Origin: Pedobacter sp. D749
Lineage (GTDB): Bacteria > Bacteroidota > Bacteroidia > Sphingobacteriales > Sphingobacteriaceae
DNA: 64,000 nucleotides
Assembly (NCBI RefSeq): GCF_019317285.1
Contig: NZ_CP079218.1
Coordinates: 186,001-250,000 of the forward strand
Direction: 5' to 3'
Shown here: in pieces, positions 31,649-41,633 of the stretch
Layout of the letters: each line of letters begins with the position of its first letter
Position numbering within the stretch: the first letter of the stretch is position 1
Translations under genes and position numbers: made by a program
Notes under the pieces: generated by a model
Database searches by the model: none
Seen by the model: the letters and a program-made list of their open reading frames with translations, nothing else
What the model was told of the DNA's origin: nothing

Positions 31649-34600
31649 TTAAAGATTAAGAGAAAAACCTAGTGTAAAAGTACGGGCGGTAGGATACTTA
31701 TCCCTATTATCATTACCAGGTGCCAAACCGCTCCAGTCTACTTCTGGATCTAATCCCTTATAGCCAGTAATGGTAAAAGTGTTTAATGAAGAAACATAAA
31801 CCCTTGCGCCTTTAAGGTATTTGGTTTTTAGCTTGTTAAAGGTATAACCCAATACAATGTTGTCAATTTTCCAGAAATCGCCGTTTTCTACGTAGTAGCT
31901 GTTAAATTCTACAGGCATGTTTTTATTGAGAACAGCTGTACCAAAAACAGGATCGTAAGCTGATGTTAGCCGGTTATAGTTCTGAATACCCGTGTTTTCA
32001 TAATACATTCTTTGGAAATTGAGAATCTGGAAACCAAATGCGCCCCGCATAGTGATGCTTAAGTCGAGGTCTTTATACCTGAAGTTATTGTTCCATCCGC
32101 CGGTAAATTTAGGAATACCGTTTCCAAGTACTTTTTTATCTTCAAAAGCATGATTAAACTGGTTGTAGGAAACATCTTCACCGTTTTTACCTTCATAAAT
32201 CCACTGACCATCAGCGGTTACGCCTTTAACTTTAAAGCCATAAAAATCTCCAATGTTATCGCCAACACGAACAATATTGGTAAAAGTGGTTGCTGGCGGA
32301 CCTGTTGCCCCCGTAGTGAAATAGTCGTTTGTGGCCTGGTATAAATCATTAGATAAACTAACCAGTTTATTTCTGTTGGTTGAAAAGTTGAAACTTGTTG
32401 TCCATTCAAAATCCTTGCTCTGAATCGGTACAATATTTAGTAAAACCTCAATACCTTTATTTTGCATGGTACCAACATTTGCCCTTGTACTAGGGAAAAG
32501 GTTTGGTGGACTAGGTACCTGATAATCAAATAATAAGCCATTGTAGTTTCTGTTGTAAACATCAACGGTACCCGTAACTCTTCCTTTATACATGCTGAAA
32601 TCAAGACCAATATTAGTCTCTCTTTTTTCTTCCCAGCGTAAAGCCGGATTAGGGTTCTGAGTAGGAACAAGTGTCTGGATCCAGTTGCCGTTAGATAGCA
32701 CATTAGCACCATAACCCAATAATGCAACAGCGCGGAAACCATCGTTTGGCTGGTTACCCGTTACGCCATATCCTGCACGAAGCTTTAAGTCGTCAAAAAT
32801 CGTTTGATCTTTCATAAATGCTTCGTTGGTGATTTTCCATCCAACAGATACGGATGGAAAATTACCATACGGTTTTTCAGCACCATAAAGCTGGCTGGCA
32901 CCTTCTCTTCTTAAAGAGGCCATTAACAGGTATCTGTCTTTGTAGCTATAGGTTAACCTGCTAAAAAAACCAATCAGGTTGGTTTCTGAATATTTACTTC
33001 CCAATAGTGCATCTAAAGCGCGGTTTGCACCACGCCCTTGCTGAATATTATAATAGCCAAAAGCATCTGTAGGGAAATCATAATTCCGCTCATAGAAATT
33101 GAGGTACGAATTATCCTGATAACTGTACCCGCCCAGTAGCGTGAAACTATGGTCGCCCAGTTTTTTCGAGTATTGAGCTGTAAGTTCAAGCAATCTGTCT
33201 ATACTTTGGGTAGAACCCAGGGCGGCATAGCCATTAAGTTTGTCTCTGATGTTGGAAATGTGGAACTTCGATTCTGAATAACCACCATTCGAAACATATT
33301 TGGTATATGAACCTAAGGCACTTAATTTAAGATCCGCAATCGGGTTATACGTAATCTGCGAATTTAAACGCTGTGTGGTATTTTGGTTTAGCCCCGTGCT
33401 TTCGAAAAGGCGCGCAACAGGGTTGTCATATTCAAAATTGTTCGGTTCTTCAAAGTAATGTCCGTCACTACCGAAAAGGGGAGAGGTTGGGTTACGGATC
33501 AGGGCCTGACGGTAAACAACGCCATTGAAACTTTCACCATCCTGGGTTTGGGTATATTTATTGTTCTGTACCAAAACGCCCATGTTAATTTTTACTTTAT
33601 TATCAAACATGGAGTGATTAATATCTGCCCTTGCAGTAAGCGTAGAGTTGTCAGATTTTTTAAATATCCCGTTAAAATAACGGTAGTTTACAGTAGCCAG
33701 GTAATTGGTTTGTCCGTTACCTCCACGGAAAGTAATATTGTGTATATTGGTAATAGGTGTCTTATTAGAAATCTCTTTTAGCCAATCCGTGCTCGTGCCG
33801 AGATCGTATGATGCAAGACGCGTTCCTTCGGCAATCTGCCTACGGTAATCATCTGCAGTAAGCATGTTGAGTTTTCGGGCAATAGTTTGTGTACTTACAG
33901 AGCCACTATATTCCACCACGTTGCTATTCTTTCCTGAAGATCTTTTAGTGGTAACGATAATTACACCATTGGTACCGCGTACACCGTAAATGGCAGCTGC
34001 TGAACCATCTTTTAATACATCTATTGATTCAATATCTTCTGGTGCAACCAGCTTAAGGCTACTTGGCACACCATCTACAATAACAAGCGGATCGGCATTG
34101 GCGCCAAAGAGCGTATTGTTTCCGCGAAGCCTGATTTTGCTACCTGAGGTAGGATCGCCACTTGGCGTATTAACGGTTAGTCCGGCTACTTTACCCTGGA
34201 TTAACTGGCCAGCATCTAATACCGGCGATTTTACAAAATTCTCGGCTTTAACACTCGCTACAGAACTTGTTACATCACCTTTACGTTGCAATCCATACCC
34301 GATTACAACTACATCGGTTAAATTATTAAGTTCGGCCTTTAGCTGAACATTGATTTCGGTTCTGTTGTTGACCGCGATTTCCTGGGAAGCGAAGCCTACC
34401 GAGCTAAAAACCAATGTTTCGCTACCAGTAGGAACCTTGAGGCTATAGGTTCCGTTCGGTGCGGTTTGAACACCGGTATTGGTACCTTTAATTTTAATGC
34501 TAACAGAAGGGATTGGAAGACCAGCCTCATCAGTAACTTTACCTGTTACGGAGATTTCAGTTATTTTATTTGTTGTGAGTTCAGTTATTGCTCTTCGCTG

Positions 34601-34945
34601 GATGATGATAATATTATCTTCGAGCTTGTAGCTGATGGGTTGTGACCTCAGCGAGAGATCCAATGCCTCTGCCAAACTCATTTTGTTAATTTCGATACTC
34701 ACCGGGTGAGTTCCGCTAAGCATTTGCCTGGTGTACAAAAACTGATAACCGGTTTGGCGCTCAATTTCCTTGAAAATTTTTTCGACAGCCGCATTCTTTT
34801 TTGAAAGCGTAACCGTTTGTCCGCTGCTGGCTAATGAGAGCTGTAACATTAAGGAAACTAAAAGTAAGCATGTTAATTTCATAACCAGTAGCGGTTTACG
34901 CAGATAGGCCAAAAGCCTATTTACGCGTGGTACATAATAATTCAT
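31649..34945 (-). CDS. SusC/RagA TonB-dependent transporter with STN domain
   Basis: The 1098-residue protein has these domains in order: signal segment; STN signalling domain (about 45-115, KNAAVEKIFKEIERQTGYQFLY is split across its start); carboxypeptidase-regulatory-like domain (about 130-210, GKVTDEAGLPIPSVSIKIKG); plug with the SusC motif DVVVIGYGLQRKGDVTSSV and VIVDGVPSS; and a 22-strand barrel ending TFTLGFSLNL. The STN domain means it can signal to the adjacent FecR/sigma pair when substrate binds. The start at 34945 was kept; an internal Met at 34882 is possible. Confidence 0.95.
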   Translation of the reverse strand: MNYYVPRVNRLLAYLRKPLLVMKLTCLLLVSLMLQLSLASSGQTVTLSKKNAAVEKIFKEIERQTGYQFLYTRQMLSGTHPVSIEINKMSLAEALDLSLRSQPISYKLEDNIIIIQRRAITELTTNKITEISVTGKVTDEAGLPIPSVSIKIKGTNTGVQTAPNGTYSLKVPTGSETLVFSSVGFASQEIAVNNRTEINVQLKAELNNLTDVVVIGYGLQRKGDVTSSVASVKAENFVKSPVLDAGQLIQGKVAGLTVNTPSGDPTSGSKIRLRGNNTLFGANADPLVIVDGVPSSLKLVAPEDIESIDVLKDGSAAAIYGVRGTNGVIIVTTKRSSGKNSNVVEYSGSVSTQTIARKLNMLTADDYRRQIAEGTRLASYDLGTSTDWLKEISNKTPITNIHNITFRGGNGQTNYLATVNYRYFNGIFKKSDNSTLTARADINHSMFDNKVKINMGVLVQNNKYTQTQDGESFNGVVYRQALIRNPTSPLFGSDGHYFEEPNNFEYDNPVARLFESTGLNQNTTQRLNSQITYNPIADLKLSALGSYTKYVSNGGYSESKFHISNIRDKLNGYAALGSTQSIDRLLELTAQYSKKLGDHSFTLLGGYSYQDNSYLNFYERNYDFPTDAFGYYNIQQGRGANRALDALLGSKYSETNLIGFFSRLTYSYKDRYLLMASLRREGASQLYGAEKPYGNFPSVSVGWKITNEAFMKDQTIFDDLKLRAGYGVTGNQPNDGFRAVALLGYGANVLSNGNWIQTLVPTQNPNPALRWEEKRETNIGLDFSMYKGRVTGTVDVYNRNYNGLLFDYQVPSPPNLFPSTRANVGTMQNKGIEVLLNIVPIQSKDFEWTTSFNFSTNRNKLVSLSNDLYQATNDYFTTGATGPPATTFTNIVRVGDNIGDFYGFKVKGVTADGQWIYEGKNGEDVSYNQFNHAFEDKKVLGNGIPKFTGGWNNNFRYKDLDLSITMRGAFGFQILNFQRMYYENTGIQNYNRLTSAYDPVFGTAVLNKNMPVEFNSYYVENGDFWKIDNIVLGYTFNKLKTKYLKGARVYVSSLNTFTITGYKGLDPEVDWSGLAPGNDNRDKYPTARTFTLGFSLNL

Positions 34946-35078
34946 ATATTTGAATGTTTGGGTTTATACTTGGTTGTACTATTTGTCTGGGATACTTGGT
35001 GGCGATCCAAACGTTAGGTCAGAGTGTTACAGCACTCTGGCTTTTGTTTCATGGATGGGCCAACCTATTTTTGTAAGG

Positions 35079-36269
35079 TTATGGCATAATGGTCACGCTC
35101 CTTCCTCTGATTTTAAAATGTAACAATCCGGTCAACTCCAGCCTGTGGAGCACTTCTTCCAAATTTTTGGATTTTGGAATCGAACCAACAAATTCTTCCT
35201 GCGTTATTTCACCCTGATATTTGACATCAACATCATACCATCTCGATATTTTTCCCATCACAGTGCCGATTCGTTCATGTTCAAATGAAAAATTTCCGTT
35301 TTTCCATCCCATCACGTGGTTCGTATCAACATTAACAATACCGATGTTATGACTTAAAATGGCCTGCTGGCCAGGTAAAATTATCTTTTTTCTATCACCT
35401 TTACTTATCTCTACTGAACCCTGAAGCAAGGTTGTTTTAGGAATTTCGCCATCCCCGTATGCGCAGATATTAAAATGGGTACCGAGCACTTTTACATTTG
35501 AGCCCTCAAAATCGACTATAAAAGGTTTTTTAGGATTATGGGCAACCTCAAAATAAGCTTCGCCTTGAAGGGCAATTTTCCTGGTATTGCCCGAAAAAAC
35601 TACCGGATAAGTTATTTTACTCTCTGCATTCAGCCAAACTTTACTCCCATCAGGAAGATTAACGCAATATTGTCCACCGCGTGGCGTTTCGATGGTGTTT
35701 GAATTACCTGCTGCTAAAGCGGCAGCTGTATTGATTTTTGTGTATTTTAAAAGACCATTACTTTGTTTTTCGATAGAATAGCCATTTTCTACGGCGAGTT
35801 GTCCATTTGTGAAATTATTTACTTCAATACGCTTACCATTTGAGAGAATAAGCAATACTTTGTCACTTCCTCCATAGATAGCTTTTGCATGTGGGATGGT
35901 TGTGTTTTTGGACAATGTGGTGCGTTTGTTCCCATCTGCATTAGCATAGTACAAAAATATAGATGAGCAGGCCAGCACCAATACTGCAGCGGCAGCCATG
36001 AGTTTAAAAGCTGAGCGTTTCCAGAATGGTGTGCCGGTAGCCTCTAAAGCATCTAAGCGCATTTCGATCTTTTTCGCTAAATCTCCGTTCTGTTCTACCG
36101 CTACGCTGTCTGTTTGTTGTTCGAATGATGCGCTGTATTCTTGCATGAATGCGTTTAGCTCTGGCTGATCTAATTGCTTTAACCAATTAAAAAAGTCCTG
36201 CTGTTCAGGCGCAGTCAATTCACCCTGAATCAATTTTTGCCTGAGTTGCTCAACATCCTTTTGTTCCAT
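35079..36269 (-). CDS. FecR-family anti-sigma factor
   Basis: This 396-residue protein has a cytosolic N terminus (about 1-85), one membrane helix (LMAAAAVLVLACSSIFLYYA, about 88-108), then a periplasmic FecR domain (TPRGGQYCVNLPDGSKVWLN, GEAYFEVAHNPKKPFIV) and a DUF4974-like end (SFEHERIGTVMGKISRWYDV). It holds the sigma factor inactive until signalled by the STN domain of SusC. It lies 40 bp after the sigma gene and 133 bp before SusC, consistent with a regulatory unit. Confidence 0.93.
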   Translation of the reverse strand: MEQKDVEQLRQKLIQGELTAPEQQDFFNWLKQLDQPELNAFMQEYSASFEQQTDSVAVEQNGDLAKKIEMRLDALEATGTPFWKRSAFKLMAAAAVLVLACSSIFLYYANADGNKRTTLSKNTTIPHAKAIYGGSDKVLLILSNGKRIEVNNFTNGQLAVENGYSIEKQSNGLLKYTKINTAAALAAGNSNTIETPRGGQYCVNLPDGSKVWLNAESKITYPVVFSGNTRKIALQGEAYFEVAHNPKKPFIVDFEGSNVKVLGTHFNICAYGDGEIPKTTLLQGSVEISKGDRKKIILPGQQAILSHNIGIVNVDTNHVMGWKNGNFSFEHERIGTVMGKISRWYDVDVKYQGEITQEEFVGSIPKSKNLEEVLHRLELTGLLHFKIRGRSVTIMP

Positions 36270-36309
36270 ATCTGCTTAAGACGGATGTGGAACAAAAAAG
36301 GCCCCCTCG

Positions 36310-36897
36310 TTAAAGAAAAAAATATAGAAAAGAAATAAAAGGTGCAATCCTGTATAAATGTTTCAGGTGATTTCTCAGAAAAGCTATTCCGGTATATAGC
36401 TGTTTTTTGACCACCGATTTGGATATTTTTAACTGTAGTGCAATTTCATCAAGAGAAAGGTCATCATTTATTTTGAGCTCAACAATTTTTTTTCTTTTTT
36501 CAGGAAGCAGGTTAATGCCGTTGTATAGCTGGCTTAAGGTTTGTGAATAAATTAAATTATCGTCTGTGCTGACAGAACTGTTCTCTTCAAGGGTTTTTGA
36601 AACCTCTTTTATCCTGATCTGTGTCTTTGATTTTCGGATATGATCGATTAAAAGGTTCCGCGCACAACGGTAAAGGTAAGGTTTGAAAGATCCGATAAGG
36701 GACAGGTTTTTTCTGTTAAGCCATATTTTAACAAAGATGTCCTGCACAAGCTCATCTGCCAGATCGGTATTGCCAGAAATCGAAGCGACAAATTTTCTTA
36801 AATTTTGGAGATATTTCTTATACAACAAATTAAACGCCAGACGATCACCATCAGCTACACGCAACAAAAGTTCTAGTTCCTCTGAAACATCTTTCAT
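36310..36897 (-). CDS. ECF RNA polymerase sigma factor
   Basis: This 195-residue protein has region 2 with DLADELVQDIFVKIWLNRKN and SFKPYLYRCARNLLIDHIRK at about 40-90. Region 4 has NLLPEKRKKIVELKINDDLS and DEIALQLKISKSVVKKQL at about 125-175. It is the PUL-type ECF sigma factor paired with the following FecR, and expected to direct transcription of the SusC/SusD genes and perhaps the distal enzymes. A hydrophobic tail (APFISFLYFFL) is slightly unusual but common in this group. Confidence 0.93.
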   Translation of the reverse strand: MKDVSEELELLLRVADGDRLAFNLLYKKYLQNLRKFVASISGNTDLADELVQDIFVKIWLNRKNLSLIGSFKPYLYRCARNLLIDHIRKSKTQIRIKEVSKTLEENSSVSTDDNLIYSQTLSQLYNGINLLPEKRKKIVELKINDDLSLDEIALQLKISKSVVKKQLYTGIAFLRNHLKHLYRIAPFISFLYFFL

Positions 36898-37378
36898 CTG
36901 TTTGATAAATTTGGTTAGTATAAAAACCCCTTAATTACTAAATTGAGGCCGTTAGCGCTCAAAGAAGTTACGCTATAAAGTTATGTTGATTAACTTGCCA
37001 GCGTCTGATTTCATAAGACGTCCGCACGAATGTAGTAACACTTATTAAATAAAAAAATAAAGAAGCAGTATTTTTAGCGTATTTATAACGTTTATTTTTT
37101 TCTAGTCCTTTCAGGTGCCTGTAAAATTGGTTCTAAATGAGTTAATGGGGCTTTTTTTATTAGAAGGAATATTTTAAATATACTGGTGTAAATGGTTGTT
37201 AATAAGTTTTTCGATACACTAGGATAAGGTATTATAAATCTGGTCGGGCTGCATGCAAAGATTGGACTCTTGTCTCCAATAGACTATTACAATTCCAGGC
37301 GAATGGTCTCAAAGTATCGTCATTTCGCGTTGCTGCGGTCGAGATGACGACCGTTTTATTGGAATCTGTCAATGGTAG

Positions 37379-37461
37379 TTGAGTTTACAAACTCAATTAA
37401 AACGAGTCACAGACTCTTTCTATTATTATCCGTAGAACCCTTCGGAACGCCACGGACAGAC
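37379..37461. repeat. Direct repeat pair, copy 1
   Basis: It shares TTGAGTTTACAAACTCAATT, AAAACGAGTCACAGA and CCGTAGAACCCTTCGGAACG with 37931-38015, about 550 bp away, at roughly 90% identity by eye. The opening TTGAGTTTaCAAACTCAA is itself a palindrome. Confidence 0.75.
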
Positions 37462-37930
37462 ACGAATAAATTGTATTTCTGCTGCCCGCGCCAAAAATTA
37501 AGAAGCTCTTTTTTTGCCCGCTTCACCATAATTTTTTATATTAGGTTAATCAAAAGCGATGATAACCCAAATCAATTCGTCTGATTAAAGATCCTCCCAA
37601 AAAAAACATTTCAAGTCCACCTTTACGCCACATTTACCCCACGTTTATGCCACCTTCCGGCCAGGCTTGCTTTACACCTGCTTGCACACTGCTTAACCCT
37701 TGCTTTAGTTGAGCGATGCCCCTGTTGGAGATCAGGTAGACCAAAGATTTGACTCGCTTTAGATCGGCAGGCTAACAATAGCTAAATAAAAGATAAAGGG
37801 AAAGTTATCTTAAGGTATTGTTGGTGTATTACTGTGTCGGAGCAGCCTGGTTAAAGAAACAATAAACGGCTGTCCGGATTTTTTTATCCCGCGCTGTCCG
37901 TAGCGTTAAGCATAGCGTACAAGAATAAAA

Positions 37931-38015
37931 TTGAGTTTATAAACTCAATTAAAACGAGTCACAGAATCTTTTCTACTATTAATCCGTAGAACCCTTCGGA
38001 ACGCTACGGACAGAC
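37931..38015. repeat. Direct repeat pair, copy 2
   Basis: Same element as 37379-37461 with TTGAGTTTATAAACTCAATT at its start. It ends next to the CGTCATTGCGAGG palindrome that begins at 38023. Confidence 0.75.
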
Positions 38016-38022
38016 GCGGATC

Positions 38023-38117
38023 CGTCATTGCGAGAAGGCTTTTTTAGCCGACGAAGCAATCTTTAGCGAGGATTACTAGCATGATAGATTGCTTCTTCGT
38101 TCCTCCTTATAATGACG
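38023..38117. repeat. CGTCATTGCGAGG palindromic repeat, inverted copy
   Basis: This copy runs in the opposite orientation to the one at 29786: it begins CGTCATTGCGAGAAGGC then CGACGAAGCAATCT and ends with GATTGCTTCTTCGTTCC and ATAATGACG. One arm has drifted (TTATAATGACG). Confidence 0.8.
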
Positions 38118-38154
38118 TTTATATAAATAACTGATATTTAGTGTTATTTTTTTG

Positions 38155-38310
38155 ACCATATAAGACATTTAAGGACCATATAAGCTTACATGTTCTTATA
38201 TGGTGTGAAAGCCTAAAGGATTATTTAATGAAATTAGATGTTCTTAGGTGTCTAAGGTGGTTAATTAAACTGCGTAGTCTTTAATTTTTACGACCACCTT
38301 AGACATCTTA
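38155..38310. repeat. Cluster of inverted repeats
   Basis: ACCATATAAG occurs at 38155-38164 and 38175-38184 and its reverse complement at 38195-38204. Next, 38244-38261 (TTAGGTGTCTAAGGTGGT) matches the reverse complement of 38293-38310 at 16 of 18 positions. The first set forms a compact hairpin, the second an 18-bp stem with a 31-nt loop. Confidence 0.65.
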
Positions 38311-38570
38311 GCTCAATGAGTTTTGCAGGATGCAAAATCTTAAACCTAATACGTTAGAAAGCGTATATAGGACGTCATTCCTGTTTTTTTCAGGCCACAG
38401 ACCTGATGGTTACTCGCAATGACGACCATTCTATTGTAGTCTGTCTATGGTAGCGTAGCGGATTGCTTTTATTATCGCGTTGAAATGGTCTTCGACTACG
38501 CTCAGACTGACATACCAATTAATTTTTAAACAAGATTTTATTATTTCGATTTAAGCATTTCCCCAATTGC

Positions 38571-41500
38571 TTATTTTAAGGTTACATCCAGGTAAACGGA
38601 ATGACGGCCGTATGTTTCATAAAATGGTTTAAAAACAAGATTGTCAATCGTGAATCTTAACTGTTGTGGATCGCCTTTAATGGTTTTGCTAATGTCCTGT
38701 GAATTTAAAGTAATTTTACGCCATTCTTTTCTTGCTTCCGGCTCCTGGGCGGCAAGCAGTACAGGGCCATAAAATAAGCTGGCTATGTTCTGCTGGTCCA
38801 TAACCGGATCAAGGTGGAATTGGAATGGCATTTTTAATTCTATCATATCGCCATCCTTCCAATTACGGTTAATTTTCAGGTAACTGCCTGGGCTTGCCGC
38901 AAGCTTTTGTTCTTTACCATTAATTTTTACAAAAAAACCTTTGGTTGCCCATCCCGGTACACGCACATGGAGGTCAAATTTTCCACTCCCTTTAATCGTC
39001 AGTTTGGTGTGGTCTTCTTTTGGGAAATCTGTTGTTTGTTCTATTCTTATATTGCGCGCTTTCCATTCTAGCGTAGAAGGGATATACAGATTCACGTAAA
39101 GCGCCTGGTTATCCTTGCTTTTAAAATAAATCGAATTTTGTAGCTTTGTACTGCTCTCTAATGCTGTACCGTTACAGCAGGTAAAGCCTTTCATATCCGG
39201 ATTGCCAAATTGTTTAACAGAACCTGGTCTGAGCGGAACATGATAGGTATTTGCCGGACTTTTTTCGGCAACTGATGCCAGGATATGATTGTAAAGGCCA
39301 CGTTCATAATAATCCATCAACTCTGCCTTTTGATCGAAGAGGAACAGATCGCCTGTTAACTTAAGCATATTGTAGGTCGCACAGGTTTCATTCTGGCCCC
39401 CTTCAGAGAAACCATTTTCATACAGTGTTGATGGCTGGGCAGTAAAACATTCTGCATTAGCCGGATTACGTGCACCTGCAACGCCTCCGATACTATACAT
39501 GTATTCATTTACCATTTTGTGCCAAAAATTATCTGCTACTTTGTAATACTCAGGATTGTTGGCAACACGGTACATTTCTATACTTCCCACCACCTGTGGG
39601 ATATGTTGATTGGCATGCAACCCACGGAAATTGTCGACATTTTTCGCCAGGCCATTCGAATGTGCGGTATCGCCAAAGAATACTTTTATATTATCAAATA
39701 ATTGTGCTGTTTTAAGGTAGCGTTGTTCGCCAGTGATGCTGTACATGCGGGCCATCGACTCGTTCATTCCGCCATACTCACCGGCAATGTAGGTGTTCCA
39801 CATCTTGATGAGCGTTTCTTGTGGCAACTGGCTTAAACGTGCATATACCCAGTCACTCATGTTTGATGCTATTTCGAGGGCTTTTTTATTGCCACTTACT
39901 TCGTAAACATCGATTAAGCCTGCCAGGATTTTATGCAAAGTATAATAAGGTGCCCAGATCTGGTTGTTCTGTCCGCCGTATTTAGCTCCTTTTTCCAGCA
40001 TGATAAATTGATCGGGAGGGTAAGCGCTGATAAATCCTTTTCCCCAGTTCCAGTAATCGGTGCGGATGCCCTTATCGCTAAGGTCTGAATCAAAATCCGA
40101 TTTGCCGGGCCCATGCGGAACAGCTGCAGGATCTGATACATACGGGCCGCCAGGGTTTTGTGGCTTTCCCGATAACATGGATAATTCGTAAAGCGTATTG
40201 ACCATATCATCAATCTTTTTTGCGAAATTAGCATGGAGTGCCTTATCATAACCTGTGCCGGCATAAGCCTGTGCAATGGCAGAAAGGTAATGGCCTGTAG
40301 CATGCCCCCTTAATTTAGTATCCTGACTATCCCATACACCTAAGGGTTCTGCACCTTGAGGTTGTTTTTGACCAAAAGCATGGCGAAACATATACAAAAA
40401 GGAATTTGGATCGGTTTGGGCTAATGTTCTGATAAATTTATCGCGGTTTTCGATAAATTTAGTTTCGTGTCCATGCGCATCGGTTTTAAGTGAAACCTGG
40501 TCCAGGTGAAAAGCCTCCAGATTTGAAACCGGAGTACTCTGCTCTTTTGACGCATTTATGGTAACAAATGCCTTTGGTTTAAAATCTGTTCCGGAAACCC
40601 GGCCGGTTACGGTATATTTTCCCGGTTTAAGAACCGCCGTATTATCTATGTCAGAAGGCCACAACACCCGTACTTTTGGGCCTTTTAGTCCATTCTTGTA
40701 AGTGCCCTTAAGGTAAGCTGGTAATCGCGGTAAATTCCCAACTGCTGTTTCTATTTCAATATCCGCAACATGTGTGAGGTAAGTATTGTAAAGCTGTGCC
40801 TTGTCTTTGTTAAAGCGTGGAAGATCGTCCTCGCTTTTACCAACGTTCACCGCAGTCTGCTGTGCGCCTTTCTGCGAATTGTTGTAAATCCCGGCAATCT
40901 GTCTGGCGGTTAGGGGAATACGATAAATGCGGAAATCGTGCAACAAGGCATTAAGATATGGTGCGCCTGGCGACATCGATTTTCCAATATAGAGTAATTT
41001 TTTTTCTTTTAATTGCTGATCAAATACGGCCGTTAGTTCCTGTGTAATATCTTTTGCTTCGGCTACAAGCTTGCCATTTACATAAGTACTCATAGATTTT
41101 GAAGGCGCATCAATGACTACCGTAAGATAGACCCACTTGTTCATTTCGATGGCTGCAGAAACCGCTTCCTTGCTGTTGCGCTCATTCGCTTTTAGCTGCG
41201 CCAGGAAACCTTTCTGGATTTTTGTGCCTAGTGGTGCTGCAAAAAAATGTTTGCTGGCATCCTTTCCGAAATCAAAAAACGATTGCCCAGCTTCGCCCGA
41301 CCGTAGGTAGATCCATCCGGATATGCTGAGCGATTCAACATCAGCCAGTGCCTCTGATGGGATTGTAACAAAGGAATTGTCGTTCCCGGAAAGCGATAAA
41401 ACCTTTCCAAAACGATTATCATTAACAAACCCGGGGTTGGAGCCGTGAAATTTTGCATGCAGATTATTTCTTGACCAGTCTTTTAAATCTCCATTAAAGA

Positions 41501-41633
41501 TATACCGTGCGCTCATTCCTGTTTCACCGATGCCATCAAGGATCTGATCACCATTTTGTGCCAGAACCGTGTTACTTGCCGCTATAAAAACAGCAAGATA
41601 TAGAATGGAGCGGAGCACTTTGTAAATTTTCAT
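38571..41633 (-). CDS. GH127-type (DUF1680) beta-L-arabinofuranosidase with N-terminal LamG domain
   Basis: This 1020-residue protein has a signal peptide ending VLAQ. A concanavalin/LamG domain lies at about 40-255 (SISGWIYLRSGEAG, LHDFRIYRIPLTARQIAGIYN). The alpha/alpha barrel starts near 370 (FHLDQVSLKTD). Zinc-site residues are present: E749 and C751 in NETCATYN, C819 and C820 in FTCCNG. In characterised GH127 enzymes one of the CC pair is the nucleophile. C-terminal beta domains follow (RVPGWATKGFFVKINGKEQKL). The expected reaction is release of beta-linked L-arabinofuranose; GH146 is a close alternative. The LamG module is an extra relative to single-domain members. Confidence 0.87.
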   Translation of the reverse strand: MKIYKVLRSILYLAVFIAASNTVLAQNGDQILDGIGETGMSARYIFNGDLKDWSRNNLHAKFHGSNPGFVNDNRFGKVLSLSGNDNSFVTIPSEALADVESLSISGWIYLRSGEAGQSFFDFGKDASKHFFAAPLGTKIQKGFLAQLKANERNSKEAVSAAIEMNKWVYLTVVIDAPSKSMSTYVNGKLVAEAKDITQELTAVFDQQLKEKKLLYIGKSMSPGAPYLNALLHDFRIYRIPLTARQIAGIYNNSQKGAQQTAVNVGKSEDDLPRFNKDKAQLYNTYLTHVADIEIETAVGNLPRLPAYLKGTYKNGLKGPKVRVLWPSDIDNTAVLKPGKYTVTGRVSGTDFKPKAFVTINASKEQSTPVSNLEAFHLDQVSLKTDAHGHETKFIENRDKFIRTLAQTDPNSFLYMFRHAFGQKQPQGAEPLGVWDSQDTKLRGHATGHYLSAIAQAYAGTGYDKALHANFAKKIDDMVNTLYELSMLSGKPQNPGGPYVSDPAAVPHGPGKSDFDSDLSDKGIRTDYWNWGKGFISAYPPDQFIMLEKGAKYGGQNNQIWAPYYTLHKILAGLIDVYEVSGNKKALEIASNMSDWVYARLSQLPQETLIKMWNTYIAGEYGGMNESMARMYSITGEQRYLKTAQLFDNIKVFFGDTAHSNGLAKNVDNFRGLHANQHIPQVVGSIEMYRVANNPEYYKVADNFWHKMVNEYMYSIGGVAGARNPANAECFTAQPSTLYENGFSEGGQNETCATYNMLKLTGDLFLFDQKAELMDYYERGLYNHILASVAEKSPANTYHVPLRPGSVKQFGNPDMKGFTCCNGTALESSTKLQNSIYFKSKDNQALYVNLYIPSTLEWKARNIRIEQTTDFPKEDHTKLTIKGSGKFDLHVRVPGWATKGFFVKINGKEQKLAASPGSYLKINRNWKDGDMIELKMPFQFHLDPVMDQQNIASLFYGPVLLAAQEPEARKEWRKITLNSQDISKTIKGDPQQLRFTIDNLVFKPFYETYGRHSVYLDVTLK

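Larger units (their letters stand above)
36898..38570. other. 1.7-kb repeat-rich non-coding region between sigma factor and GH127
   Basis: No gene is supported. The region holds a short CGTCATTTCG/CGAGATGACGA repeat at 37318-37351, two direct copies of an 83-85-bp repeat (37379 and 37931), a full CGTCATTGCGAGG palindrome (38023-38117) and a cluster of inverted repeats (38155-38310). Near 38489 it has CTTCGACTACGCTCAGACTG, another dispersed motif. An open frame at 37372 lies inside the repeat. Confidence 0.6.
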
